Shown: positions 37,214 through 46,656, counted from the stretch's first letter. The stretch is DNA of 64,000 nt from Candidatus Planktophila sp. (GCA_030649935.1 JAUSFN010000017.1:108127-172126); one strand, 5' to 3'. The notes: a model not told the origin generated them from the letters alone. Numbers and translations are program-made.

Positions 37214-38155
37214 TTAGTACCTCGCTGGTCTGCGCACTCGTGAACTACTTACGCCACCGGCGATAACGCCTGCATACGTCATAACAATTCCTGTTACTAA
37301 ATACACGCTTACATGCACCCCGTCGGTTGGGGAGACTAAATCAATCACAAGTGAGCCAACAAGCTGCCCACCCACACTAAAGAGAGTGAAAGTTAGTACT
37401 CCCAAGTGTTGAACAATCGTTGAGGTAAAAGCTATATAGATCACCCCAATCAATCCCCCCGTATAAATCCACCATGGACCTTGTGGCAGCGAGACGAAAC
37501 TTGTGCGATGAGTTGCAACTGAAATGAGAAACACAATTAGTAGAAGTGAAGTTCCTGTGATGAAGTTCAATAACGAGGTTGTAAAGCTTTGATGAGAATA
37601 TTCATTAATTTGACCATTAAGCGCGCGTTGAACTCCAACTACTGCACCCGCAATACAACCTGCGATAACGGCGATCATAGATAGATTCTTGGCATCAATT
37701 CGATCTAGAACTGAGACTAATACCGCTATAACTGTAAGAATTGCTGCTGCAATTCGACGGCCAGTGATTTCCTTTTTGCCTCCCCCTGACAATCCAATTC
37801 GATCAACGAGTAAAGAGGTCGCAGTTTGACCAGCTATCGATGCAACAGAGTAGATTGCAACCCCAATGAGCGGAACGATTTGAGTTTGAATTGCAACAAA
37901 ACTTCCACCAAGCGCACCAGCTAGTAGTTTCCATCGAGCTATTTCGCCGTTTCTGACAGCGCTGCGAATATTAGAAATTCCCAATTTGATTGCTGGATTG
38001 AACAGTGAAATTGCGGCGATAATTATGAGGCCCGAACCAAATGAGATAAGGGCAGCCTGTAAACCGTTATTTAATCGATGTGAGAGCTCACCATTGGCCC
38101 GAGCTTGCAGTGCAATCAATACGCCAGAGAGAGCGGCAAGGAAATCTAGTCTCAT
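37214..38155 (-). CDS. DMT-family transporter, YdcZ/DUF606-type duplicated
   Basis: A 313-residue protein with about ten membrane segments arranged as two similar five-helix halves. RANGELSHRLNNGLQAALISF in half one (residues 18-38) is matched by RALNGQINEYSHQSFTTSLLNF in half two (both shown in part). This duplicated NGxL pattern is typical of DUF606/YdcZ proteins of the drug/metabolite superfamily. The substrate is unknown. Its ATG overlaps the YqhA-like stop (TAATG). Confidence 0.8.
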   Translation of the reverse strand: MRLDFLAALSGVLIALQARANGELSHRLNNGLQAALISFGSGLIIIAAISLFNPAIKLGISNIRSAVRNGEIARWKLLAGALGGSFVAIQTQIVPLIGVAIYSVASIAGQTATSLLVDRIGLSGGGKKEITGRRIAAAILTVIAVLVSVLDRIDAKNLSMIAVIAGCIAGAVVGVQRALNGQINEYSHQSFTTSLLNFITGTSLLLIVFLISVATHRTSFVSLPQGPWWIYTGGLIGVIYIAFTSTIVQHLGVLTFTLFSVGGQLVGSLVIDLVSPTDGVHVSVYLVTGIVMTYAGVIAGGVSSSRVRRPARY

Positions 38156-38685
38156 TAAGTATGAGTGCCGTGAAACTCTCTTTTATCTGCAATCCAATCC
38201 ATAAGTGCAAATAAGACACCGGAGGCGACAAAGGTTAGATGAATTACGATTCGCCACTTTGTGCCTCCACCAACCTGATCTTGGCCAGCTAATTCAATAA
38301 AATCTTTAAGAAGTTCAATGACAGATATGGCTACAAGTGAGCCAATTAATTTAATCTTCAATCCACTAAAGTCGATGGTTCCCATCCAGTGAGGACGGTC
38401 CTTGGATTCGGTAGCAATATCGATTCGTGAAACAAAGTTTTCATAGCCTGCGAAAATTACCATCAGAATTAGATTAGCAAGGAGAGTTAGATCCAATAAA
38501 GCCAGCAAGTCAAGCGTAAAACTCTGAGGTGTTGCCTCTCCTATATTTAGGGCAATGTGGTAAAACTCAATCAGAAAACGGTAAGTCAATAGAAAGAGTG
38601 CTCCAACTAAACCAAGATAGAGAGGAGCTAGGAGAAAACGGGAACGAAATAGAATTGATTCTATGCTGCTTGATATTCGATTCAT
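38155..38685 (-). CDS. YqhA/UPF0114-family membrane protein
   Basis: A 176-residue protein with four membrane segments. It has ESILFRSRFLLAPLYLGL at the start, LTLLANLILMVIFAGYENFVS (in part) in the centre, and KIKLIGSLVAISVIELLKDF and HLTFVASGVLFALMDW later, which is the YqhA family pattern. The function is unknown. It starts 15 bases after the ABC-F gene and overlaps the DMT gene, so the three form a minus-strand operon. Confidence 0.85.
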   Translation of the reverse strand: MNRISSSIESILFRSRFLLAPLYLGLVGALFLLTYRFLIEFYHIALNIGEATPQSFTLDLLALLDLTLLANLILMVIFAGYENFVSRIDIATESKDRPHWMGTIDFSGLKIKLIGSLVAISVIELLKDFIELAGQDQVGGGTKWRIVIHLTFVASGVLFALMDWIADKREFHGTHT

Positions 38686-38699
38686 GCTGAAATTTTAAC

Positions 38700-40469
38700 T
38701 CAATCTTCAAGAGTTAGTGTGATCTGGAGCCACTCTTCCTCTAAATTGTTCCTAAGATTGTTCTCGATTTCTAAATTCTTTGTTATTTCAAGAAGCTCTT
38801 CAGATTTCAATGAGGCCGCTTCGAGTTCTATTTCTAAATCCGAAATTCTCGCATTTGCCTTCTCTAGTTGTCGTTCAAGGCGGGCTTTATCCTTTTTTAA
38901 TTGGCGCTCTTCAGCAGCACTTGAACTCCTTTTCACTTTTTGGGTCATAGCCGACTGATTCATGTTCGTCTCACGAAGCTCTAAATACTCATCTACCCCG
39001 CGTGGTAAATCGCGCACGAATTTATCTCCTAGTAATCCCACAAATCGGTCACATACTCGCTCCAAGAAGTATCTATCGTGTGAGACTACGATCAGTGTTC
39101 CACCATAACTATCAAGTAAATCTTCAAGTTCAGTTAATGTTTCAATATCGAAGTCATTTGTTGGTTCATCGAGCAAGAGAACATTTGGGCTGTCCATTAA
39201 TAAACGGGTCAGCTGCAAGCGCCGTTTTTCACCACCGGATAGGTCGCCCACTGGTGTCCATTGTGATTCTCGATCGAAACCTAAACGCTCACACAGTTGC
39301 GATGCTGATAGTTCGCGTCCGCCGCCGAGCTCCACGCGATGTGCAATTTTTTCCACCGCTTCTAATACACGCCATGTGGGATCTAACTCATCTAAATGTT
39401 GAGTTAAAAATGCTGGCTTAACAGTCACGCCAGTGACAAGCTTCCCTGATGTGGGATAAATTTCTCCAACTAACGTTCGCATCAAAGTTGTTTTCCCTGC
39501 ACCATTAACTCCCACTACGCCAATACGGTCGCCAGGACCTATATTCCAGTAGAGATCTTTAATTAATTCATTGTCACCGAGCTTAATGCTCAGATGATGT
39601 GCTTCATATACAGTTTTTCCAAGCCGATTGAGTGCGAACTTGAGAAGTTCTCCTTGATTGCGCGGTTCAGGCTCTCCAGCAATTAAGACGTTAGCAGCAT
39701 CGACGCGAAATTTTGGTTTTGTTGTTCTAGCCGGTGCCCCTCGGCGCAACCAAGCTAACTCTTTACGAATCAATCCGTTACGCCGCGCATCCATGACTGA
39801 ACTCTGGCGAGCGCGCTCGGCTTTAGCTAAAACAAAAGCGCTATAACCACCGTCATACTCTTCAACATTTCCATCAACGACTTCCCACGTTCGATTAGTC
39901 ACAGCATCTAAAAACCATCTATCGTGAGTAACAACCGTAATCGCTAAAGCTTTTTGATTATTTAAATAGTTTGCTAGCCAAGCAACGCCTTCGACATCTA
40001 AATGATTTGTCGGTTCATCGAGCAGAATCAGGTCAAGTTCATTAATCAGAAGTTTTGCCAAACCAACGCGTCGTCGTTCTCCTCCTGAAAGTTGACCAAA
40101 TTTACGGTCAAAGATATGGTCATCAAAGCTCCCAAATAGACCAGTAAAAACCTCTCGGATATTTGGCTCACTCGCCCATTCATGCTTGACGGTATCTCCC
40201 AATACAACTTCACCGACAGTGCTCTCTGGATTTTCAAAATCAACCTGGGAGAGAATGCCGATACGTGCTGAGTTTGATTTTGTTACACGCCCAACATCAG
40301 GTTCTTCAGTGCCAGCTATTATTTTCATAAGCGTGCTCTTGCCAGATCCATTTCGGCCAACGATTCCAATTCGATCGCCTTCGGAAACACCAAGAGATAC
40401 TGAGATAAGTAACTCTTTAATATCAAAAGCCTTTGAAACCTCTTCGATATTTACAACATTGCGCGCCAT
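38700..40469 (-). CDS. ABC-F family ATPase
   Basis: A 589-residue protein with two nucleotide-binding domains and no membrane segment. Walker A motifs are GRNGSGKST (38-46) and GVNGAGKTT (about 320). Two LSGGE signatures and two LLLDEPTN Walker B motifs are present, with a charged linker between domains and a C-terminal coiled coil (about 505-580). ABC-F proteins act on ribosomes (translation factors or antibiotic protection). The C-terminal coiled coil recalls Uup. The start lies only 24 bases from the divergent kynU start. Confidence 0.93.
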   Translation of the reverse strand: MARNVVNIEEVSKAFDIKELLISVSLGVSEGDRIGIVGRNGSGKSTLMKIIAGTEEPDVGRVTKSNSARIGILSQVDFENPESTVGEVVLGDTVKHEWASEPNIREVFTGLFGSFDDHIFDRKFGQLSGGERRRVGLAKLLINELDLILLDEPTNHLDVEGVAWLANYLNNQKALAITVVTHDRWFLDAVTNRTWEVVDGNVEEYDGGYSAFVLAKAERARQSSVMDARRNGLIRKELAWLRRGAPARTTKPKFRVDAANVLIAGEPEPRNQGELLKFALNRLGKTVYEAHHLSIKLGDNELIKDLYWNIGPGDRIGVVGVNGAGKTTLMRTLVGEIYPTSGKLVTGVTVKPAFLTQHLDELDPTWRVLEAVEKIAHRVELGGGRELSASQLCERLGFDRESQWTPVGDLSGGEKRRLQLTRLLMDSPNVLLLDEPTNDFDIETLTELEDLLDSYGGTLIVVSHDRYFLERVCDRFVGLLGDKFVRDLPRGVDEYLELRETNMNQSAMTQKVKRSSSAAEERQLKKDKARLERQLEKANARISDLEIELEAASLKSEELLEITKNLEIENNLRNNLEEEWLQITLTLED

Positions 40470-40477
40470 GATGGGAG

Positions 40478-40487
40478 AGCGTACCTT
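40478..40487. promoter_or_regulatory. Overlapping divergent -10 boxes (ABC-F / kynU)
   Basis: agcgtacctt contains TACCTT on the plus strand (40482-40487, 6 bases before kynU ATG 40494) and TACGCT on the minus strand (40483-40478, 8 bases before the ABC-F ATG 40469). The two boxes share two bases, giving a near-symmetric bidirectional promoter core in a 24-base gap. Confidence 0.45.
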
Positions 40488-40493
40488 TCATCC

Positions 40494-41768
40494 ATGAGAG
40501 TCACTGACCGCGAATTTGCGCTGGAACTCGACAGAAATGACCCTTTAGCTCATTTTAAATCGCAGTTTGTAGTCAGTGATCCCGAAATCTGTTATTTGGA
40601 TGGCAACTCTCTGGGCCGTTTACCGAAAGCAACGGTGAATGCACTCAATAGCTTCATGGTTGACGAATGGGGGCCAGAAGTGGTTACGGGCTGGGGGCAT
40701 TGGGTCGATGAAGCACAACCCACCGGTGATTTATTAGGTGCGGCGGCTTTAGGTGCCGGAGCTGGGCAGGTGCTGGTTTGCGATACGACTTCAATTAATT
40801 TCTATCAATTGTGTTTAGCTGCAATCAACGCTCGTCCTGGGCGAAAGACAATAATCACTGATGCAGCGAATTTCCCAACTGATAGATATATTCTCGATGG
40901 AATAGCAAAGCAACTTGGTTTAAATCTCGTCATTATTAACAATGAAGATCCCGCAATTGCCGCGCATGAGCGAATCACTACCGATGTTTTAGCGCCATAC
41001 CTTAATGATGATGTTGCTCTGGTAACTCTCGAGGTTATTCAATATCGCTCCGGAGCTCGAACCGATATTAAATCAATTACAGATCAAGTCAGAGCTATTG
41101 GTGGTTTAGTTGTTTGGGATGCCAGCCACGCAGTAGGTGCGATTGAATTAAATTTAGATACCAACGGTGTCGATCTTTGTGTGGGATGTACATATAAATA
41201 CGGTAACTCTGGACCAGGATCACCGGCTTGGTTATACGTCAATAGAAAAATCCAAGACCAACTACAGGTGCCAATTCAAGGTTGGTTTGCCCAAAGTGCT
41301 CAATTTGAAATGGGTCCGGTCTTTGAAAAAGCTGAAGGAATTCGTGGTTTTCAAATTGCCAGCCCCTCATTGATGGGAATCCGGTGCGTGCAAACTGCTT
41401 TTTCAATGATAAAAGAGGCAGGCATTGAAGCAATTGCAAAAAAAGCGGCTATCGGAACCCAAATGATGATTGAACTCTACGACGCCTGGCTTGCTCCCCT
41501 TGGTTTAGAGTTAAATACTTCGCGTCTATCTCATGAGCGCGGTGGACACATTTCGCTAGTACACCCAGATGCAGCACAAATATGTACTGCACTTCGCCAA
41601 ATCTCAAATGTAATTCCTGATTACCGAACTCCCAATTCAATACGCCTTGCAATCTCTCCGCTTCCGACTTCATATGTTGAGATTTGGGATGGTTTCGAAC
41701 GCATGCGCGACTTAGTGGCGTCGGGCCGCTATAAAGAGGTTAAAGAAGGTGGTTCACGAGTAACATGA
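40494..41768 (+). CDS. kynU: Kynureninase
   Basis: A 424-residue PLP enzyme cleaving kynurenine to anthranilate and alanine. YLDGNSLGRLPKATVNAL (residues 34-51) is the conserved N-terminal motif. VWDASHAVGAIELNL precedes the PLP-lysine segment VGCTYKYGNSGPGSPAWLYV, where K in TYKY is the Schiff-base lysine. The length is normal (about 415-425). It likely has a leaderless start. Its stop overlaps the TDO start (ATGA), so the two are coupled. Confidence 0.95.
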   Translation: MRVTDREFALELDRNDPLAHFKSQFVVSDPEICYLDGNSLGRLPKATVNALNSFMVDEWGPEVVTGWGHWVDEAQPTGDLLGAAALGAGAGQVLVCDTTSINFYQLCLAAINARPGRKTIITDAANFPTDRYILDGIAKQLGLNLVIINNEDPAIAAHERITTDVLAPYLNDDVALVTLEVIQYRSGARTDIKSITDQVRAIGGLVVWDASHAVGAIELNLDTNGVDLCVGCTYKYGNSGPGSPAWLYVNRKIQDQLQVPIQGWFAQSAQFEMGPVFEKAEGIRGFQIASPSLMGIRCVQTAFSMIKEAGIEAIAKKAAIGTQMMIELYDAWLAPLGLELNTSRLSHERGGHISLVHPDAAQICTALRQISNVIPDYRTPNSIRLAISPLPTSYVEIWDGFERMRDLVASGRYKEVKEGGSRVT

Positions 41769-42562
41769 GCGAAAATAACTTTGAATCGGCTATTACTTAC
41801 ACTTCGTATTTAGCTGTTGATGAGCTTTTAAGCCTGCAACGTCCATTATCGGTTGGACCTGAGCATGATGAAATGCTCTTTATTATTATTCATCAAACAT
41901 ATGAGCTGTGGTTTAAGCAGTTGATTCATGAGTTTGCGCAGGCCCAACGAGCGATGGAAGTCGGCGATACGCATTATTCACTTGCCATACTTGGTCGAAT
42001 CCGAACGATCATGAAAGTTTGTGTTGCCCAGATCGATATTTTGGAAACTATGACGCCATTACAGTTCAATGCATTTCGCTCTTATTTATCCTCATCGAGT
42101 GGCTTCCAGTCTGCCCAATTTAGAAAAGTTGAAGCACTACTAGGGCGCCGAGATACTAAACTGGCCGGTCATTTGCCTCCATCAGTTCAAGCCGAAATTG
42201 CTCTCATTACCTCGGAAAATTCGGTGTGGGATTCGGCTCTGGCGTATTTAGCAAAACGCGGGCATTCAATCCCAACTGATGTATTGGCTCGCGATCGAAC
42301 CAGTGATTATGAAGCAAATCTTCGTGTGCAAGATGTTTTACTCGATATCCACCGCAACGATCCAGAAAGCGCCATGGTCTGTGAACGATTATTAGATATT
42401 GATGAGGGAATTCAGGAGTGGCGTTATCGCCATGTGAAAATGGTTGAGCGCACAATCGGCCGAAAAATTGGTACTGGCGGCTCTAGTGGAGTTGAATATC
42501 TGTCGAGCACGCTATTCAATCCAGCTTTTAAGGATCTATGGGAGATACGCTCTCGCTTTTAA
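41765..42562 (+). CDS. kynA: Tryptophan 2,3-dioxygenase
   Basis: A 265-residue haem dioxygenase opening the indole ring of tryptophan to N-formylkynurenine. LFIIIHQTYELWFKQLIHEF (about 37-56) carries the active-site His and substrate contacts. RHVKMVERTIGRKIGTGGSSG near 218-238 carries the haem-ligand His and the GTGGS loop. SFRSYLSSSSGFQS-like LSSSSGFQSAQFR is also present. No formamidase gene (kynB) is adjacent, so hydrolysis of formylkynurenine must be encoded elsewhere or be spontaneous. Confidence 0.95.
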   Translation: MSENNFESAITYTSYLAVDELLSLQRPLSVGPEHDEMLFIIIHQTYELWFKQLIHEFAQAQRAMEVGDTHYSLAILGRIRTIMKVCVAQIDILETMTPLQFNAFRSYLSSSSGFQSAQFRKVEALLGRRDTKLAGHLPPSVQAEIALITSENSVWDSALAYLAKRGHSIPTDVLARDRTSDYEANLRVQDVLLDIHRNDPESAMVCERLLDIDEGIQEWRYRHVKMVERTIGRKIGTGGSSGVEYLSSTLFNPAFKDLWEIRSRF

Positions 42563-42579
42563 TTACGTATGGAAAAATA

Positions 42580-42900
42580 TTAGCGGGAGTAATAGATTAG
42601 AATAAAAACTATTGAGAGTAAGGCAGCCGCTGAAACTAAGAAATAGTTTGCCCACTTTGGAAGTCCCGCTCGATCAGCCGTCCTCTTGGCGATTCTCTTT
42701 GTGCGCATCATCGCCTCGCCTGCCCACGCAAACTCTGAAGCTAAAATTCCTAACCCGGCTAGGACTATTAATACACCAGGACCAGGGCCAATGAGTGCAA
42801 TACCACCGAGGACGGTTATTCCTCCCCCGAGAACTCCAATGAAAATCTTCCAAACAATATGCCCTGCACGGGTTTTTTTGATCCATGCTCGAAAATTCAT
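42580..42900 (-). CDS. PGPGW-family small membrane protein
   Basis: A 106-residue protein with two long hydrophobic segments around 16-55 (GGGITVLGGIALIGPGPGVL) and one at 86-103. The central GPGPG motif fits the putative transmembrane PGPGW/TIGR02611 family common in Actinobacteria. The function is unknown. Its ATG overlaps the stop of the glycosyltransferase gene upstream, so it belongs to that two-gene operon. Confidence 0.75.
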   Translation of the reverse strand: MNFRAWIKKTRAGHIVWKIFIGVLGGGITVLGGIALIGPGPGVLIVLAGLGILASEFAWAGEAMMRTKRIAKRTADRAGLPKWANYFLVSAAALLSIVFILIYYSR

Positions 42901-44279
42901 TGCTTCTCTCCCCTTTCTTTCAAATCATCATAAGCTGCGTTAGCGATTTCTTCTCGCCGTATTCGGTATGAATCCGATGCACCCGCGATTAGGTGCTCAA
43001 AACGGGTCGGGGATTTTAGAAGCTCACGAAGATCTTCGACTTTAGTTGAATCTCCAAAGACCGGTGGCTCAAAATGAACAGTCTGCATCGTCGTGTGTGG
43101 ATTTAAGTGGCGATAAATCAGGGTAATGCGACGGATTCCGACATAGATTACCGTGCGCAGAAAACGGGTAAAGAGTTTCCGATTAACAGGTCTGCCTTGC
43201 AGGGCGAGCGCACTTAATATCCCAGCAATTTCAGCCCCGCCTGATGTAGCTGGAAGTTCTAAGCACTTTGCCGCCAATTGTTCTCGTGTGGCCTTATCCT
43301 GCAATCTCCTAACGGTTTCAGTTATGTCAGATAGATTATTTTGATCCGCGCGAAGCGCAAAACCTGACTCCTGGCACCATCGCGCTCGGGCTTCTTGATC
43401 ATCGGTCCCACGAATATTGGAAACAAACACCGTGGGAATTTGTGCTGGCAATAGTTCATGTACTCCGTTGTAACCAGTTGCACAAATGCTTGCATCAAAG
43501 GCGCGAAGAACCTGAGCAAGCGGAAAGTAACGTATGACCTTTAAATCTAAAGTTGAAGGTGCAAGCGAGCTGCCATCTTTGGCAATTGGCGCTTTTGTCA
43601 AAACCACTTGCAGATCTTTCCAACCCAGTAGACCTTCAAGAGCTGCAGCCATCTTTGCATTAACGTCACTCTCGCCAGTGCCAAGTTGCACTAACACCAC
43701 TGGCCGATTCACATCTAAGCCAAGTACTTTACGTGCATCCTCGCGAGTGAATGCATGTCGACTGTTGAAGAGTGAGACTGGAGATGTTAATACTGCGTCC
43801 TTGCGTTTCGAGGTCGGCCCAAAATCAAATGCCCTTGCAAAATCCCCTGGTTCAATTACTAAATCCATAGTTCTAGAATAGAGAGGGAGTACAAATCTCA
43901 ATAGATTTCTCTGCCATAATCCTCTTCGTATCCAAACAAGAGAAATATTCTTATTTTTAATTCTTGTAGCAAAAACACCTGGGTACGGCACTACACCGTC
44001 AAAAGTTAAAACTTTTGCATCCGTTTCATCGATTAAGGCTAGCAATCGATCGCGAACGTAAATATCCCATTTTTCTCGCGGCATCCATAATCGATCGCGA
44101 CCCGGTATATATTCGCAGCGAATATCCAAAAATGCTGGGGTTTCAGCGATTCCGCCAGCCATTGAAACAATAATTGGGTTGGCAACTTCTTTTAACGCCA
44201 ATGCAACTGCAGTTGTACGGGCAAGGTGCCCCATCCCAACACCATTACTAGTGGCGAGAATAATTGTTGGCTTTGCCAT
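42897..44279 (-). CDS. GT28/MurG-like glycosyltransferase
   Basis: A 460-residue GT-B-fold protein. The N-terminal glycine loop is SNGVGMGHLARTTAVALAL (about 12-30), and the C-terminal domain has VLVQLGTGESD and the acceptor/donor loop CATGYNGVHELLPAQIPTVFV (in part), similar to MurG and UDP-glycosyltransferases. The C-terminal 80 residues are an extra basic region. ATG 44279 is preferred over 44303 because of AAGG 5 bases upstream and the hydrophobic strand immediately after. The sugar and acceptor cannot be told from sequence. Confidence 0.75.
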   Translation of the reverse strand: MAKPTIILATSNGVGMGHLARTTAVALALKEVANPIIVSMAGGIAETPAFLDIRCEYIPGRDRLWMPREKWDIYVRDRLLALIDETDAKVLTFDGVVPYPGVFATRIKNKNISLVWIRRGLWQRNLLRFVLPLYSRTMDLVIEPGDFARAFDFGPTSKRKDAVLTSPVSLFNSRHAFTREDARKVLGLDVNRPVVLVQLGTGESDVNAKMAAALEGLLGWKDLQVVLTKAPIAKDGSSLAPSTLDLKVIRYFPLAQVLRAFDASICATGYNGVHELLPAQIPTVFVSNIRGTDDQEARARWCQESGFALRADQNNLSDITETVRRLQDKATREQLAAKCLELPATSGGAEIAGILSALALQGRPVNRKLFTRFLRTVIYVGIRRITLIYRHLNPHTTMQTVHFEPPVFGDSTKVEDLRELLKSPTRFEHLIAGASDSYRIRREEIANAAYDDLKERGEKQ

Positions 44280-44372
44280 AAGCCTTAGCCTAGCCAAATG
44301 CACTTGGATATTTGAAGCAGGGTTAGCCTAAATTCAACGCGATTTTTGCTTACTTACTAGGAGGTTTTTAAG

Positions 44373-44378
44373 TACAGT
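44373..44378 (+). promoter_or_regulatory. -10 box for leaderless potA
   Basis: TACAGT ends 8 bases before GTG 44386. An AGGAGG at 44359-44364 is too far upstream to act as a ribosome-binding site for this start and no in-frame start codon follows it, supporting leaderless translation. Confidence 0.5.
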
Positions 44379-44385
44379 ATCGGTT

Positions 44386-45360
44386 GTGACTAAGCCAATA
44401 ATAGTTTCTATCCGAGGGCTTACTCGATCTTTTGGAGAAGTTCGTGCAGTTGCTGACGTAGATTTAGATATTTTTGAAGGTGAATTCATCACCTTGCTCG
44501 GTCCTTCAGGCTCAGGCAAGACAACCGTATTGCGAATGATTGCCGGCTTTGAAAAACCAGATTTAGGATCCATAGTTCTTGGTGGTAAAGATGTTTCTCA
44601 ACTTCCGCCCTACGATCGTGACGTAAATACGGTTTTTCAAGACTATGCACTCTTTCCTCATATGGATGTTATTTCTAATATTGAATACGGCCTACGGGTT
44701 AAAGGTGTTGATAAATCATCGCGACGTGAGCGGGCTATGCAAGCCTTAAAGCAGGTTCGGCTAGAGGGTTATGAAAACCGCAAGCCTGCCCAGTTATCTG
44801 GGGGTCAACGGCAACGAGTCGCACTAGCTCGCGCGTTGGTGAATAGACCCTCGGTACTTCTACTTGACGAACCTTTAGGGGCACTTGATTTAAAATTACG
44901 AGAGCAGATGCAGATTGAACTCAAAGAGTTACAGCGCGAAGTTGGAATCACTTTTATATTTGTTACTCACGATCAAGAGGAAGCTTTGACAATGAGTGAT
45001 CGCATTGCCGTGTTTAATCATGGGCGTATTGAACAGTTAGGCTCACCACGTGAAATATACGAAAATCCCCAAAGTTTATTCGTTTCAGAGTTTGTAGGAC
45101 AAACTAATAAAATTGAGATTGAGGGCAGAAAGGTAAATATTCGACCAGAATTCATTTCGGTTTCAAAAACCACGCGTTTTGGTGACTGCTCGATACAAGG
45201 AACCTTGAGAGATGCGATTTTTGTAGGCGCCGTTACCCGATATTTAATTGATACAACTCTTGGAAGCACAATGATTTCAACTAATCCGACAGAGGTTATC
45301 TCCATTGGTGAATCCGTTACCCTGTCGTGGGATAAGAAAAAGGAATTCTTAGTTCAATGA
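44386..45360 (+). CDS. potA: Polyamine-type ABC transporter, ATP-binding protein
   Basis: A 324-residue ATPase. Walker A GPSGSGKTT (39-47), signature LSGGQRQRVALARAL (about 139-153), Walker B LLLDEPLGALD, and the switch FVTHDQEEAL are all intact. The C-terminal part (from about 245) is a short TOBE-like regulatory domain. Gene order ATPase, binding protein, two permeases is the spermidine/putrescine layout. The start is GTG 44386. Confidence 0.9.
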   Translation: MTKPIIVSIRGLTRSFGEVRAVADVDLDIFEGEFITLLGPSGSGKTTVLRMIAGFEKPDLGSIVLGGKDVSQLPPYDRDVNTVFQDYALFPHMDVISNIEYGLRVKGVDKSSRRERAMQALKQVRLEGYENRKPAQLSGGQRQRVALARALVNRPSVLLLDEPLGALDLKLREQMQIELKELQREVGITFIFVTHDQEEALTMSDRIAVFNHGRIEQLGSPREIYENPQSLFVSEFVGQTNKIEIEGRKVNIRPEFISVSKTTRFGDCSIQGTLRDAIFVGAVTRYLIDTTLGSTMISTNPTEVISIGESVTLSWDKKKEFLVQ

Positions 45361-45415
45361 CGAGCTAAGAACCACATTCAACCGCTGAATGTGGACTGTA
45401 TAGATGGAGGTACAG

Positions 45416-46609
45416 ATGCAAAAGAAGCGTCTGTTTTCACGAATTGCTGTTGCATCCGTTGCAGCACTTATTCTCGCTGGATGCAGTTCAGGTAGCGACT
45501 CTGCATCCGAAGGAGCTCTGCCTGAAATAGAGATGATGCAGGAGCTTGGCACAGGTGAAGGTCAAGTTAATGTTGTTGCTTGGGCAGGGTATGTTGAGAA
45601 TGGATCGACCGATCCAGCAGTTGACTGGGTCACTGGTTTTGAATCTGAAACCGGTTGCAAAGTTAATGTAAAAAATGGCACATCTTCTGACGACATGGTC
45701 GCATTGATGAAGACCGGTGAATACGATGTTGTATCTGCCTCTGGTGATGCATCTCTTCGTTTAATTTATGGCGGTGATGTTGCACCTATAAACACTGACC
45801 TGACTCCAAACTATGCTGATGTCTTTGAGAATTTGAAGATGCAACAGTGGAACTCGGTTGATGGTGTTGCTTATGGCGTGCCTCATGGACGTGGAGCTAA
45901 TTTGCTGGCTTACCGCACCGATATCGTCAAACCTGCACCTACATCGTGGGGCTCTGTCTTCGACGCTAACTCCCCATATAAGGGCAAAATAACTGCATAC
46001 GACTCGGCGATTTATATCGCAGATGCCGCTCTGTATCTAATGGCAACCCAACCTGATCTTGGTATTACATACCCCTACGCTCTTGATCAGGCACAGTTTG
46101 ATGCAGCGATTGCACTTCTTGAAGTTCAAAAGCCGCTCATTGGTGAGTATTGGGGCGACTACCTAAAGCACGTTGCCTCTCTCAAATCTGGCGGATCAGT
46201 TCTTGGAACTACTTGGCAAATAAACATTAATTTAGCTAAGGGCGAAAAGACTCCTGTTGAAGGAATAAAACCAATCGAAGGTTCAACGGGTTGGTCAGAT
46301 ACATGGATGATCAGCAGTAAAGCTAAGAATCCTAACTGTGCCTACATGTGGATCAACCACATCGCATCTCCTGAAGCAAATGCAGGAGTTGCAGAATGGT
46401 TCGGTGAGGCTCCTTCCAATGAAAAATCATGCGCATTAACTGCTGATCCAAATCACTGCACAACTTTCCATGCAGCAGATGATGCCTATTGGGAAGATGT
46501 TTATTACTGGAACACTGCAACTGAAGCCTGCCTCGATGGCCGGAAAGATGTGAAGTGCGTTCCGTACTCTGAATGGGTGAAAGCCTGGTCTAGTTTACGT
46601 AACTCATAA
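45416..46609 (+). CDS. potD: Polyamine-type ABC transporter, substrate-binding lipoprotein
   Basis: A 397-residue extracellular binding protein. The lipoprotein signal ends in LILAGC with Cys23 as lipid anchor. The mature protein has VNVVAWAGYVENG, a solute-binding motif near residue 50, and the later VPHGRGANLLAYRTD, typical of the PotD/PotF class. ATG 45416 is chosen because GGAGG lies 5-9 bases upstream; the ATG four codons earlier lies inside that Shine-Dalgarno. The substrate (spermidine, putrescine or a related amine) is inferred. It is followed by a strong hairpin before potB. Confidence 0.88.
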   Translation: MQKKRLFSRIAVASVAALILAGCSSGSDSASEGALPEIEMMQELGTGEGQVNVVAWAGYVENGSTDPAVDWVTGFESETGCKVNVKNGTSSDDMVALMKTGEYDVVSASGDASLRLIYGGDVAPINTDLTPNYADVFENLKMQQWNSVDGVAYGVPHGRGANLLAYRTDIVKPAPTSWGSVFDANSPYKGKITAYDSAIYIADAALYLMATQPDLGITYPYALDQAQFDAAIALLEVQKPLIGEYWGDYLKHVASLKSGGSVLGTTWQININLAKGEKTPVEGIKPIEGSTGWSDTWMISSKAKNPNCAYMWINHIASPEANAGVAEWFGEAPSNEKSCALTADPNHCTTFHAADDAYWEDVYYWNTATEACLDGRKDVKCVPYSEWVKAWSSLRNS

Positions 46610-46616
46610 ATTCTAA

Positions 46617-46656
46617 GCCGGGTATGAGGTATTACCTCATACCCGGCCTTTTATTA
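46617..46656 (+). terminator. Intra-operon terminator/attenuating hairpin between potD and potB
   Basis: GCCGGGTATGAGG (46617-46629) pairs perfectly with CCTCATACCCGGC (46635-46647) across loop TATTA, followed by CTTTTATTA. This is a strong 13-bp stem with a modest T run, placed 8 bases after the potD stop. It probably lets the binding protein be made in excess over the permeases, or protects the potAD mRNA 3' end. Confidence 0.85.

Noticed and set aside
37186..37266. 26-codon frame with one hydrophobic segment whose GTG overlaps the malic enzyme stop (GTGA).
   Set aside because: It overlaps the convergent DMT-transporter gene by 53 bases, has no Shine-Dalgarno of its own, and could be chance; not listed as a gene.
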